Positions 25,001 to 34,532 are shown, numbered from the stretch's first letter. The stretch: 64,000 nucleotides of DNA from Pirellula staleyi DSM 6068 (GCA_945875845.1 CAMCMB010000018.1:1-64000); one strand, 5' to 3'. The notes: generated by a model not told the origin, from the sequence alone. Numbers and translations are program-made.

Positions 25001-26473
25001 ATGGCGACTGCGGAAACCAAGGCACCAGATTCCAAGTTGGAAATGGTAGTGAAGATTGATCAGCCCAGCACTTGCCAACGGCATGTGGTGGTGACCATTC
25101 CAAGGACCGAGATGGACCGTTATTTCCGAAACGCGTTCAACGAGATCGCCCCCAAGGCTGACTTACCTGGCTTTCGAGCTGGAAAAATCCCTCGGAAGCT
25201 CCTTGAGAACAGATTTCGAAAGACGGTTGCCGACCAGGTTAAGAGCAGTCTGGTGATGGATAGCCTGCAGCAGATTACTGAGGGCGGGTCGTTCTCCGCG
25301 ATTTCCGAACCCGATATGGACTTTGGAGCCGTCAAACTCCCGGATGCTGGCGACTTCACGTTTGAGTTCAAGATCGAAGTGCGGCCGGAATTTGACACTC
25401 CCAACTGGCAAGGTCTCGTTCTAGACAAAACCGTCTTCGAATTGACAGACGCCGAAGTGGACCACCAATTAGCACGAACTCTCGAAAGGGTCACGCCGGG
25501 CGAAGCATACGACGGTAAAGCCGCGATGGGTGACCGAGTGGTCCTCAACGCAACTTTTAGTTCAAACGGTCGACAGATTAGCAAAATTGAAGAAGAGGTG
25601 ATCACGCTTCGCAAGCGATTGAGCTTGGCGGATTGCATCATCGAAAACATCGGCGAATTGATGGTCGGTGCCGAAGAAGGGGATACGATGACCACGACGG
25701 TCAAAGTTTCCGATACATCGATGAATGAATCCTTTCGCGGTGCCGAGATGGATGTCGAATTCGAGATCGTTGAAATACGACGTGTTAACGTTGAAGGTTT
25801 GAGCGGTTCTGTGCTCGAGTCCGTCGGCTTCGACAGCCCAGAAGAGCTTCGCGCCTTTGTTCGTTCCGAACTTGAGAAACAAGCGGACTATTACCAGAAC
25901 CAATTGCTCCGAGAGCAGATCACCAAGACGCTAACGGCAGGTGCCAATTGGGAATTACCACCTTCGTTGGTTCGCAAGCAAACTGAGCGAGAACTGCAAC
26001 GCCGCGTTCTCGATTTACGTCGCAACGGATTCACGGATGATCAAATCAAGTCGGTCATCAACGGAATGAGACGAAACGCAGAGGAGCTGACACAAGCCGC
26101 ACTTCGTGAGCACTTCGTTTTGGAGAAGATTGCGGAGTCGCTGACAATCGAACCTTCGGAGCAAGAGTACGAAGATGAAATTCAAGTCATTGCCGAGCAA
26201 AGCGATCTCTCTGCCCGTCAAGTTCGAGCGAAGCTAGAGCGTACCGGTCAAATGGATGCGCTCCGCAACCAGATCCTCGAACGAACCGTGATCAGCAAAA
26301 TCGTGGAAGCTGGCAAGATCACGACGATCAAGGGTGATTCGATTCTGAAGGCAGATCCGGACGAATTTGCAATCGAGTTTCAGGTAGCACCGGTTTCTCA
26401 ATCGTTGCCAGAAGCGAAATACAACGAGCAGCCAGAAGATGGCAGTATCGAAAAGACGGTTAAACCTACTTAA
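25001..26473 (+). CDS. tig: trigger factor (ribosome-associated chaperone)
   Basis: Trigger factor binds nascent chains at the ribosome exit. The N-terminal ribosome-binding domain holds FRNAFNEIAPKADLPGFRAGKIPRKLLENRF, the GFRxGKxP signature. The PPIase/FKBP-like domain (about 165-260) and the long helical C-terminal domain (QTERELQRRVLDLRRNG...LREHFVLEKIAESL) follow. At 490 residues it is a little longer than the E. coli protein, with a polar tail ending SIEKTVKPT. In many genomes tig is next to clpP; here it follows tRNA-Gly. Confidence 0.93.
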   Translation: MATAETKAPDSKLEMVVKIDQPSTCQRHVVVTIPRTEMDRYFRNAFNEIAPKADLPGFRAGKIPRKLLENRFRKTVADQVKSSLVMDSLQQITEGGSFSAISEPDMDFGAVKLPDAGDFTFEFKIEVRPEFDTPNWQGLVLDKTVFELTDAEVDHQLARTLERVTPGEAYDGKAAMGDRVVLNATFSSNGRQISKIEEEVITLRKRLSLADCIIENIGELMVGAEEGDTMTTTVKVSDTSMNESFRGAEMDVEFEIVEIRRVNVEGLSGSVLESVGFDSPEELRAFVRSELEKQADYYQNQLLREQITKTLTAGANWELPPSLVRKQTERELQRRVLDLRRNGFTDDQIKSVINGMRRNAEELTQAALREHFVLEKIAESLTIEPSEQEYEDEIQVIAEQSDLSARQVRAKLERTGQMDALRNQILERTVISKIVEAGKITTIKGDSILKADPDEFAIEFQVAPVSQSLPEAKYNEQPEDGSIEKTVKPT

Positions 26474-26559
26474 TTGCGATCCGACGAGGTCCCGTGTTTC
26501 GTACGCGTAGCCGTACGAATTCGGGACAAGTGAAGCCATCAGGTAGCCCTCCCGAATGG

Positions 26560-26640
26560 TTCGTAATGGGAGAGCGAGTTCGTAATGGGAGAGCGAGGCT
26601 CCTGCCGAGCTTCACGACGCCATGGTTCGGCAGGAGCCTC
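26560..26640. repeat. 20-bp tandem repeat plus long hairpin
   Basis: TTCGTAATGGGAGAGCGAG occurs twice in tandem at 26560 and 26580 (period 20). It runs into GAGGCTCCTGCCGAGC (26595-26610), whose near-perfect complement GTTCGGCAGGAGCCTC lies at 26625-26640, a 16-bp stem with a 14-base loop and one mismatch. The element fills most of the tig-epmA gap. Confidence 0.65.
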
Positions 26641-26691
26641 ACCCTCCCAAGCAATGAAATGGCAGGGCAAAGCCCGTGAGAATGGTTTACA

Positions 26692-27654
26692 ATGGGTTTC
26701 CAAACGCAAGCACCGGTCAAAAACCTGAAACGACGGGCTGACTTGTTGCGAACGTTGCGGCACTTCTTCGATGAACGGGGCTTCACCGAAGTTCAAACGC
26801 CGGTCCTAAGTCGTAACACCATTATCGATCGGCATCTCGACCCACTTGAGCTGGTGATGGAGTTGCCGGGAGAGCTTGCAAACACTTGGTATTTGCAGAC
26901 TTCGCCTGAGCAGTCGATGAAACGACTCCTGAGCATGGGGATTGGGAGTATCTATCAGGTAGGCCCTGTCTTTCGAGGTGGTGAACTGGGAAAAAATCAC
27001 AACCCCGAGTTTACGATGGCGGAGTGGTATGACGTCGCCGCAACGTTCGAGGACGGCTTGACCCTGCTTGACGATTTGCTTCGTGCACTTCTAGGTACAA
27101 GCTCATCGGAGCGAATCCGGTTTGACGAGGCGTTTCGAATAGCTACAGGTTTGGATTTGTTCTCGTCTAGCGCGATCGATTTAGGGCGTTGGTCTGTTGA
27201 TCAAAACTTGGTTGCGACGAAAGATTGGTCCTCGGATTGGGACGACTGGGTCAATCTGATCTTTTCGGAACGGGTTCAGGCGACATTGGGATTGGAGCGA
27301 CCTGTTTTGGTTACGCACTTCCCTGCATCCCAAGCGGCTTTGGCTCGTGTCTGCGATGAGGACACGCGAACAGCGGAACGCTATGAAGCTTTTTTTCAAG
27401 GTGTCGAGCTTGCCAACGGTTACCACGAGTTGTTAGACGCCGATCAATTGCTGGCGCGATCGGTGGTTGCGAACAAGCAAAGAATGGACGATGGGAAAGG
27501 AGCGTTGCCGTTGGAAAATCCGCTTTTTGATGCGATGCGAGCCGGGATGCCCAACGCGTGTGGCTGCGCGTTGGGATTCGATCGAGTCGTCATGCTTGCA
27601 TGCCAAGCGAGTACATTGAATGAAGTTATTGCGTTCACGGCAGCGAATGCCTGA
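26692..27654 (+). CDS. epmA: EF-P lysine ligase-like protein (EpmA/GenX, class II LysRS paralogue)
   Basis: The 320-residue protein is the catalytic core of a class II lysyl-tRNA synthetase without an anticodon-binding domain: RADLLRTLRHFFDERGFTEVQTPVLS (motif 1), LQTSPEQSMKRLLSMG, IYQVGPVFRGGELGKNHNPEFTMAEWY (motif 2) and CGCALGFDRVVMLAC (motif 3). Such proteins attach beta-lysine to a conserved lysine of elongation factor P. The partner 2,3-aminomutase (EpmB) and efp are not in the window, so the modification path rests on family knowledge. Start by the only early ATG. Confidence 0.88.
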   Translation: MGFQTQAPVKNLKRRADLLRTLRHFFDERGFTEVQTPVLSRNTIIDRHLDPLELVMELPGELANTWYLQTSPEQSMKRLLSMGIGSIYQVGPVFRGGELGKNHNPEFTMAEWYDVAATFEDGLTLLDDLLRALLGTSSSERIRFDEAFRIATGLDLFSSSAIDLGRWSVDQNLVATKDWSSDWDDWVNLIFSERVQATLGLERPVLVTHFPASQAALARVCDEDTRTAERYEAFFQGVELANGYHELLDADQLLARSVVANKQRMDDGKGALPLENPLFDAMRAGMPNACGCALGFDRVVMLACQASTLNEVIAFTAANA

Positions 27655-27690
27655 GAGAGCGTTCGACTGGTACCGTTGGGATACTAGGCT

Positions 27691-27783
27691 GTGGAAAAAA
27701 TGCTTGGGTCGACCACCGGAGGGCTTGCGCCCTGCCGCTATCATTTTTGATAGCGGAACGGCGCAAGCCGTCCGGTGAGTCAA
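27691..27783 (+). repeat. ~90-bp hairpin repeat, copy 1
   Basis: AAAAAATGCTTGGG, then CACCGGAGGGCTTGCGCCCTGCCGCTATCA and its imperfect complement TGATAGCGGAACGGCGCAAGCCGTCCGGTG make one long imperfect hairpin. The reverse complement recurs at 52373-52458 with few changes. Similarity continues into the flank (GCGAAAGGCGACGATAAT at 27811-27828 against 52330-52350). No coding content. Confidence 0.7.
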
Positions 27784-27861
27784 CTGGGATTCATTCAAAG
27801 TCTCAAAGCGAAAGGCGACGATAATCCATTCCCCATTTTTCCATGAAAGCAAAATGAACAA

Positions 27862-28740
27862 ATGAAGCTACAAGAACTTGCGAATCGCTTTTCGGTGCCA
27901 GGTGTTCGGTTTGAAACGGCGCATGGCGGAATGATCCGAATCGCGATCGAAACCGCTGTTTCGACGGGCGAACTTTATTTGCATGGCGCTCATGTTTCTC
28001 GATTTCAACCAGCAGGTTGCGAGTCTGTGCTTTGGATGAGTGAATTCTCGTGCTTCGAATTCGACAAGCCGATTCGCGGTGGAGTTCCGATTTGCTTTCC
28101 TTGGTTTGGACCTCATCCATCCGATGCGAAATTGCCGGGACATGGTTGGGCTCGTTTAAAGGAATGGGATTTGGTCGGGTGTGGAATTCTCGATGACGGA
28201 GGTGTTTCGCTTGATTTAAGGACAAAGAGTACCGATTTCGAACTGTCTTTTCGCGTCGAGTTTAGCAAGTCATTGAGAATGGTCTTGAGCGTTGCGCTTA
28301 CTGCAGGCGCGATTGCCTCGCGACGTTTTGAAGAAGCGTTACATACTTATTTGCGTGTTGGAGACATTCGTCAAGTATCCATATCGGGGCTGGAGTCGGT
28401 GGCATACCTCGACAAAGTCGGTGTTTTAGCCAAACGGGATGCGTCGGGTGAGCCGATTCAATTTTCTCAAGAGACGGACCGCGTATACAACGAAACGATT
28501 GACAACTGTGTCCTGAACGATCCGCAACTTGGCAGGACAATTACCATTCGAAAAGCTGGTTCCCTTTCGACGGTGATATGGAATCCATGGATTGAGAAGA
28601 GCGCGAGAATGCCCGACTTCGGCGACAACGAGTGGACGGGAATGGTCTGCATTGAGACCGCAAATGTAGGTAACAATTTTGTCGAAATCTCGCCAGGACA
28701 GGTCCATACGATGAAAACCGAAATCGAAGTCACACTGTAA
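27862..28740 (+). CDS. D-hexose-6-phosphate mutarotase-like (aldose 1-epimerase superfamily)
   Basis: The 292-residue protein has the galactose-mutarotase-like fold of YeaD/YMR099c: ELYLHGAHVSRFQP, the signature RGGVPICFPWFGPHPSDAKLPGHGWARLKEW, FEEALHTYLRVGDI and the C-terminal MVCIETANVGN...ISPGQVHTMKTEI. These enzymes interconvert alpha and beta anomers of glucose-6-phosphate in the cytoplasm. His residues in GHGW and ALHTY are the likely catalytic and binding groups. It stands alone, converging with the DUF1501 gene 12 bp away. Confidence 0.88.
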   Translation: MKLQELANRFSVPGVRFETAHGGMIRIAIETAVSTGELYLHGAHVSRFQPAGCESVLWMSEFSCFEFDKPIRGGVPICFPWFGPHPSDAKLPGHGWARLKEWDLVGCGILDDGGVSLDLRTKSTDFELSFRVEFSKSLRMVLSVALTAGAIASRRFEEALHTYLRVGDIRQVSISGLESVAYLDKVGVLAKRDASGEPIQFSQETDRVYNETIDNCVLNDPQLGRTITIRKAGSLSTVIWNPWIEKSARMPDFGDNEWTGMVCIETANVGNNFVEISPGQVHTMKTEIEVTL

Positions 28741-28752
28741 TACGCGCCGGGC

Positions 28753-30141
28753 TCAGATCAGTTCCCGTAGCTTCTTGCCGTCATCTTCGACCAAGTATTG
28801 TGGGCGACCATTGTGATCGGTGATTGTGGTCTGATCGACGTTGATTCCCAAATGATGAAACAGAGTTGCATAGATGTCGCCATAGCTGACCGGCCTTGAA
28901 ATCACTTCGCCTGCAATGCGATCTGTTGCTCCTATTACCTGACCGTGCCTCATTCTTCCGCCAGCCATCAATGCACAGTTAACCTGCGGCCAATGGTCGC
29001 GCCCCACAATGTTGCTGATCTTCGGAGTTCGCCCAAATTCCCCCCAGACAATCACCGCACAGTCATCGGACAGACCGCGTTGATGAAGATCCTCCACCAG
29101 CGCGCTGACGCATTGGTCGAAAATAGGGAACTCCTCTTGTTCTCGCACAAAGATTGAGTTGTTGGCACGCCCCTCGGCGTTCGTACCACCGTGCCAGTCC
29201 CACTTGCTGTAATTGAGAGTGACCACCCGAACTCCCGCTTCGATCAAGCGGCGAGCCACCAATAGACTTTGCGGTACACGCGGTGCTCCATTGCTATCTA
29301 TGAATAGGGTTGGATCACCCTTGCCATAGCGTTCAACAACTTTGGGGTCCTCTTTTGAAAGATCAAGGGCTTCTGCAAGCCTCGATGAACCAAGGATTCC
29401 CATCGCCTGTTCGGTGAAAGTGTCCATGGCGGTCATGCTCATGGTTGTATCAATGTCTCGTCTTAGTTTGTCAAGACTTCTCCGAAGTGACACCCGATCG
29501 CCCAACCGATCTAACGACATGCCGTTTAGAACCATGTCCTGCTTAGTTGGCCCCAACGGTCGAAATCCATCGTGCGATGCTCCGAGAAAACCAGGGCCTG
29601 GTTCGTTATAAGGACCGTGTGTGCATTGATAACACATGCTTACGAACGGTAGTGTCGTAGGCGTGTGAGCCCCCTGGACCTTGGAGACCATGGAACCGAA
29701 CTGCGGCCACCCACCAGATGGTTTGGGTTTCTTTGGGTGATGCCCGTTGAAAACTTGCACAGCATCATGATCCGCTTGGTTACCAACCAGGGACCGGATG
29801 ATCGTCAGTTTGTCTCCCATCTGTGCGAGTCGCGGAAATGCTTCGCAGATATCCATGCCAGGAACACTGGTTGCAATCGGTTTCCAGGGACCAGCGAACT
29901 CTCTTGGAGCGTCGGGTTTCAAATCGAACATATCTTGATGCGGCGGCCCACCGACCAAATAGATCATGATGACCGACTTGGGGTTATTCTTTATCCCCGC
30001 CGCGCTCTCAGCTTTTAGCAAAGACGGCAACGTCCAGCCGCCTGCAGTACCCAGCGCCGCCAAACTGCCGATATTTAGCAAACTACGGCGCGAGAAACCT
30101 TCAGAAATGCGGAGGTTTTGTAGTCCTGGGTATCTAAGCAT
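28753..30141 (-). CDS. DUF1501 protein (Tat-exported, sulfatase-like fold)
   Basis: The product has a twin-arginine-type N-terminus (SRRSLLNIGSLAALGTAGG near residue 18) and the DUF1501 body: KSVIMIYLVGGPPHQDMFDLKPDAP, TIIRSLVGNQADHDAVQVFNGHHPKKP, SLLVARRLIEAGVRVVTLNYSKWDWH, DDCAVIVWGEFGRTPKISNIVGRDHWP and HHLGINVDQTTITDHNGRP. The fold is of the alkaline-phosphatase/sulfatase superfamily, with His and Asp metal candidates in DRDHWP- and GGPPHQD-type motifs. Such proteins often pair with a DUF1549/DUF1553 cytochrome-like protein, which is absent here. Length 462 is normal. An 11-bp tandem repeat lies just before the start. Confidence 0.9.
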   Translation of the reverse strand: MLRYPGLQNLRISEGFSRRSLLNIGSLAALGTAGGWTLPSLLKAESAAGIKNNPKSVIMIYLVGGPPHQDMFDLKPDAPREFAGPWKPIATSVPGMDICEAFPRLAQMGDKLTIIRSLVGNQADHDAVQVFNGHHPKKPKPSGGWPQFGSMVSKVQGAHTPTTLPFVSMCYQCTHGPYNEPGPGFLGASHDGFRPLGPTKQDMVLNGMSLDRLGDRVSLRRSLDKLRRDIDTTMSMTAMDTFTEQAMGILGSSRLAEALDLSKEDPKVVERYGKGDPTLFIDSNGAPRVPQSLLVARRLIEAGVRVVTLNYSKWDWHGGTNAEGRANNSIFVREQEEFPIFDQCVSALVEDLHQRGLSDDCAVIVWGEFGRTPKISNIVGRDHWPQVNCALMAGGRMRHGQVIGATDRIAGEVISRPVSYGDIYATLFHHLGINVDQTTITDHNGRPQYLVEDDGKKLRELI

Positions 30142-30150
30142 TTGGCAAGC

Positions 30151-30181
30151 TCTGGTGGGGATCTGGTGGGGATCTGGTGGG
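30151..30181. repeat. 11-bp tandem repeat upstream of DUF1501 gene
   Basis: TCTGGTGGGGA is repeated almost three times, 10 bp before the DUF1501 start codon on the minus strand (read there as TCCCCACCAGA). It occupies the position of the ribosome binding site and could alter translation if its copy number varies. Confidence 0.6.
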
Positions 30182-30353
30182 CTAACTACAAGATCATAAC
30201 ACTATTCAAAACACGAAGTGTGACAAGAATCCATCCAGGAAGTCGAATTCGTGTCGAATTGAAAAAAAATGCACCCAACATGGTTCATTTGGTTGGTGAA
30301 GATGGATGCGATCGCATGGAACTGGCGACAGGCTCCGCCGTTTTGTTTGTTTC

Positions 30354-33300
30354 CTACTTTTTGATGAGTTTGAGGTTTGCTTCGGCGAAGGCCTTTCCCA
30401 TTTGCGCGAATATCTTTGCACTACCAAAATAGTGGTAACCGCCATTGGACGCGCCCTTGAGTGCTTCTCTGTCTTTCGGTGAAAGGATTTCCTTCAAAGC
30501 GAGGTCGAGCCTCTCCTGATCCACCTTGGTGATTCCCTCAAGCCATGCATCGAGCGCGGCATAATGTTCTGGGGAGTTCGGGGAGTATTGGTCATTGGCA
30601 TAAACCGCCAAGACATTCTTCCCTTTCTTCAAATATTGAGTCTGTTCTTTATCGAGGACGATGGATCTGTATTGCGGCTTATCCAGCCACCAGATGTAGT
30701 TGTGAATTTTGTGGCCGTTCAAATAAACATGAAACCCTTGTCTCGCCAAAATCGCGATACGGTAGGCATCGTAGTCGAGGTTATCTACTTCAAAAGTGGA
30801 TCGCATGAGCAAGAACTCTTCTTTGCCCCATGTTGAAGAATAATTGTCCAGCGTGATTCCGCTGTGCTTCCATATGCCTTTGCCAATGGGTGCCTTGCCC
30901 GCTGTCCATTTGCTGTCGTCAAAGTCAGGCATAACCCAATTCTCCATACCGGCTGGCAGTGTGATGTCACGGAATCTCCTATCGGTGAATTCTTTCAGTT
31001 TGTCCTTCGTTTCGGTGGGATCGACCGTGACAAAACGCCATTTTCGCTCCTCTGGCTGTGGTTTGCCAATCGGCTTCCAGAATTTATCCCATTTCCGTTG
31101 CTTATCGAGCGTGCCATCTGCTTTCAATGTATGAGCCGTGCCAACGATTTCGTTATACTCGCCCTGCTTTGGTTCTGCGGCCTCAATGTCACGATCCCAA
31201 AAAGGTGCGGTATCTACCGCAACCACATTCCCGTTGAACTCGGGCATTTCAGCCGGTGCAGCCATGGCTTTGCGGAAGTTGACGTTTTTTTCACCTTCCA
31301 CACCGAGTACGCCGATGACGAATGGCATCTTCGGGGCGGAAAGGTCTTTGCGCACGTCGCGGATGAAGTGTGCCAAGAGGCGCGAGTACTCGTCATAATT
31401 GCCATTCGGATAGGTCTGACCATCGACGAGATCGTTGAAACCCTGAAACCATACAAAACCCGCCAGTTCGTAGCCCTGATTGGGATCATAGGCTGGGCAA
31501 ACCCGAGCGGGATCTGCCAGCACCTTTTTTACATGCTCAACCATCATGCGGTAAAACACACTTGAGGCGGCATCCTTGTCTTCTTGCCATTTCTTTCGAT
31601 CCTCAAGTTTGGGAATACCGTGGGCACCCTTCGGATGTTTGTCCCACTCATCTTGAATCTTCTTGGGCAGCTTGTATGGCCCGGCACTGGGGGGGCGAAA
31701 TTCGGTGTTGAGCGACCTGCCGCCCCAAGCGGTCTTGATGATCAGGATGGGTTCGCTTAGCTCTTTCTCCATAGTGATACCGAAGGTGAACTCAGGCCCA
31801 ATCTTTCCGCCATCCTTAGTGGGTTGGTCTCCTCGTGCGCCAAAGCCTGCGGTCAATTTACCCAAGCCCTCGCCATTTGCACTGCCATCATAAGGCCCGG
31901 TCAAATAGGACATCCATACTTTGTCACATACGCGAGGCGTTCCATCGGGATTGCGCATCTCTTTCAGCAAGGGTGCCGTGGCCGGATCTTTGCCGATGTA
32001 GTCAAAGGTGCGGATTTCAGCATGCCCTTCCATGTTCGATTGGCCAGCGAGGATGAATACTTTAAGTGGAGCTTTCGCGGAATCAACGCCCGGCCTCTTT
32101 GCTTCAGGCTCCTTTGCTTCAGGCTCCTTGTTGAGCCGGATGAGTTCCGGTGTCTCTTTCGATACCTCGATAGCTCGAATCGTCTCTCGTACGGACTTTG
32201 CCTTCTGCTTCATCAGTTGCTCGGGGAAGTCCGGCTCATCCTTCTCGAAGTAGTTGGCGAGCTCAGTCAGTTCCGGTATGACGGCCTTCGCATGGGTGCC
32301 GTAACTGAGTAGGATCTTCATCAGTTCCGGCGTTCGTATCTGGCTTTCCCACGGGTTCTGCTGCCGTGTATAGCGGACGCACGCCTGGATCCCTTCTTCG
32401 ATGCCGTGCTTGGCAAATACGCGAAGCCCTTCCACCCGAATTCCGTCAGCAAACATCTCACCACTCGGGGCGGGTTCGGTGATCGCCTGATAAATGGCGG
32501 GCAACAGCGGCTTGATCTCTCGGGCGGAAAGGTTCCGATAGACAGAACTGAGACTTCCTCGGGCACGGCCGTCCTCATTCTTTAGGCCAGCCCGCACCGC
32601 TTTGTACAGCGTCTTGCGGTCGACGCCGTTGAGAGACCCACCGAGCATTCCGTCGCCATCGAACAGGGCAAACGTCAGATAACGCTGTTGCATACCGCGG
32701 GGATCATTTACCTTGTCCACTTCGGCAAGCAACTCCAACAACTTCGGGACCGCGGGTTTGGCTGCCGGCCCGATCTTGGCCAACGCGTCTGCCGCCCTGA
32801 TGCGGAGCCAGAGGTCGTTGTCGTTAAGGCATTTTTGCAACGATGCCATCGCTTGCTCGGCCCGCTGGCCAAGTGAGCGCAGGGCTTGGCAGGCACCATA
32901 GCGAGCGTCGAGACTGGGAGCGTCGAGCAGTTTGACAATTGCTGAAACCGGCGCCTCTTGACGACGGCCGAGCGCCATCGCGGCCCGCTCTCGAACGATC
33001 GGCGACCAACTTCCGAGCCGCTCGACGAGCTGATCATTATTGAGTTTGTCGTACGCGCTGTTGCGGTCTTTGTTGTCCCATCCACGACCATCGGCGATCA
33101 GGGATTCCGCAGCCACCGCGTTCAGGCTCGGGACAAAGGACTTGCCGGCGCCGGTCAGCCGAATCTTCTTCAGCGGCATGGCGTAGGCCAACAAGTAAGT
33201 GCCAGTTGCATCGAAACCCTCGAAGCTGTCGTCTTCGTTTTCTGGAGGGCCTTGGTGCGGGTAGCTTCCGTCCCAATGGCGTGCCAGGTCAAAGTACCAG

Positions 33301-34532
33301 GCACCGAACTCCTTCATCCACGCCCCGGTGGCGTTTGGGCCAGAAAGGGCGACACTCGGCATCCCCCAGAGCATATTGAAATAGTTGCCGCAGTGGCCGC
33401 AATCGCGTTCCGGACCGTGCGCGGCAACGCTCATTTGCGAGAAGAACTCGGCACCCTTCGCCTCGCCCAGCGAGTTGAATAGAACCGCCGCCATACCACA
33501 CTTGCCGTTATCTTCGTGCCCCTCCATCCACGGAGAGTGATCGCCATACGGGATCGCTCCCTTGCCGATGTAAAACCGCAATAGCTTACCGCTGCGTTCG
33601 ATCGCATTATCTACGACGACGTCCTTCACCCCCGCCTCTCGTGCCAGCACTAAGCCGATCGTTAACACCACTCCGGGTGAGTTCATCATGCCGTAACCGC
33701 CCAAGCGGCCGTCGGGGATGGCGAATCCGTGGCCCCAGGAGCCAACTGCACTTTGCCCCTTGGCTGCTTCCAGCGCGAGCCGCTTCAGTCCCGGCAGCAC
33801 CGACTCGTCGCCAGTAGCCAGAGCGTATTCGGAGAGGAACAACATGCAGTAGCCGTAGTACCAAGTCTGCATTGATTTGTTTGAATAGCGGGCGGCCCAC
33901 TGAGCTTCCCTCTTCAATAGCGACAGATACTCGGGATTCCCACTGGCCAATAAGGCGATTGCGTTCAGCGACCGAGGGATGGCGTCCATCTTGATGTAGT
34001 CCGGCTGCGACATCCGCGCCGCCAGCGCCTTGCATCCCTGATCGAGCAGGAGTTTCGATTTGTCACAGTCGAAGGGGGCCGTCGCGTTATAGCTACCCAG
34101 CACGCGCAGGTTGAGCACAACCTCATCCGATTTGCCCGCTCGCCAGCGAGTGAGGGCCAGTTTGCCACCCGCCGCTTTCGATTCGGCCGTCGTGATTGCC
34201 TTGCCGAGTTCCGTGCGCGGGTCGAAGGAGAACGGCTTGCTACCCACACCGAGAATCACGTCGCCGACTTGAAACGTGTCGGCGGCGGGAGAACCCTTGT
34301 CGACTTTCGTGATCAAAATCTGGCGTGCGTCTGTGGTCACCAACCTGTCGCAAAAGATCCAGCCGCGAAGGCCGGTCGGGCCGAGGTTCCAATCGTGCCT
34401 CGAGTCCATCGGGAGTTTCGCGCCCTTGGTAAAGTCCGGGACGACGACCGGGTCTTGCGCGGTGGCCTTTGTGGTATGCGTCAATGCCGCGATTACGAGG
34501 AGCGTTACGATTCGCACCAGAGGGTTGATCAT
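30354..34532 (-). CDS. exported DUF6288 / HEAT-repeat / sialate O-acetylesterase fusion (1392 aa)
   Basis: After a signal peptide (cleavage near TKATAQ) the protein shows a PDZ-like segment (LITKVDKGSPAADTFQVGDVILGVG), a long helical DUF6288-type region (about 150-470: MDAIPRSLNAIALLASG, GSWGHGFAIPDGRLGGYGMMNSPG, PYGDHSPWMEGHEDNGKCG), HEAT repeats (about 500-790), an EPEAK-repeat linker near residue 805, a SASA esterase domain beginning KVFILAGQSNMEGH (Ser nucleophile) with AGFVWFQGFND, and a C-terminal galactose-binding-like module (DDSKWTAGKAPIG...FHVYLNGHKI). The N-terminal half is visibly more GC-rich than the esterase half, which suggests a fusion of two genes. Probably acts on acylated extracellular glycans; inferred. 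Confidence 0.82.
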   Translation of the reverse strand: MINPLVRIVTLLVIAALTHTTKATAQDPVVVPDFTKGAKLPMDSRHDWNLGPTGLRGWIFCDRLVTTDARQILITKVDKGSPAADTFQVGDVILGVGSKPFSFDPRTELGKAITTAESKAAGGKLALTRWRAGKSDEVVLNLRVLGSYNATAPFDCDKSKLLLDQGCKALAARMSQPDYIKMDAIPRSLNAIALLASGNPEYLSLLKREAQWAARYSNKSMQTWYYGYCMLFLSEYALATGDESVLPGLKRLALEAAKGQSAVGSWGHGFAIPDGRLGGYGMMNSPGVVLTIGLVLAREAGVKDVVVDNAIERSGKLLRFYIGKGAIPYGDHSPWMEGHEDNGKCGMAAVLFNSLGEAKGAEFFSQMSVAAHGPERDCGHCGNYFNMLWGMPSVALSGPNATGAWMKEFGAWYFDLARHWDGSYPHQGPPENEDDSFEGFDATGTYLLAYAMPLKKIRLTGAGKSFVPSLNAVAAESLIADGRGWDNKDRNSAYDKLNNDQLVERLGSWSPIVRERAAMALGRRQEAPVSAIVKLLDAPSLDARYGACQALRSLGQRAEQAMASLQKCLNDNDLWLRIRAADALAKIGPAAKPAVPKLLELLAEVDKVNDPRGMQQRYLTFALFDGDGMLGGSLNGVDRKTLYKAVRAGLKNEDGRARGSLSSVYRNLSAREIKPLLPAIYQAITEPAPSGEMFADGIRVEGLRVFAKHGIEEGIQACVRYTRQQNPWESQIRTPELMKILLSYGTHAKAVIPELTELANYFEKDEPDFPEQLMKQKAKSVRETIRAIEVSKETPELIRLNKEPEAKEPEAKRPGVDSAKAPLKVFILAGQSNMEGHAEIRTFDYIGKDPATAPLLKEMRNPDGTPRVCDKVWMSYLTGPYDGSANGEGLGKLTAGFGARGDQPTKDGGKIGPEFTFGITMEKELSEPILIIKTAWGGRSLNTEFRPPSAGPYKLPKKIQDEWDKHPKGAHGIPKLEDRKKWQEDKDAASSVFYRMMVEHVKKVLADPARVCPAYDPNQGYELAGFVWFQGFNDLVDGQTYPNGNYDEYSRLLAHFIRDVRKDLSAPKMPFVIGVLGVEGEKNVNFRKAMAAPAEMPEFNGNVVAVDTAPFWDRDIEAAEPKQGEYNEIVGTAHTLKADGTLDKQRKWDKFWKPIGKPQPEERKWRFVTVDPTETKDKLKEFTDRRFRDITLPAGMENWVMPDFDDSKWTAGKAPIGKGIWKHSGITLDNYSSTWGKEEFLLMRSTFEVDNLDYDAYRIAILARQGFHVYLNGHKIHNYIWWLDKPQYRSIVLDKEQTQYLKKGKNVLAVYANDQYSPNSPEHYAALDAWLEGITKVDQERLDLALKEILSPKDREALKGASNGGYHYFGSAKIFAQMGKAFAEANLKLIKK

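Noticed and set aside
30864-31565. 233-codon plus-strand frame
   Set aside because: Antisense to the esterase domain of the 1392-residue fusion, whose SASA motifs are clear.
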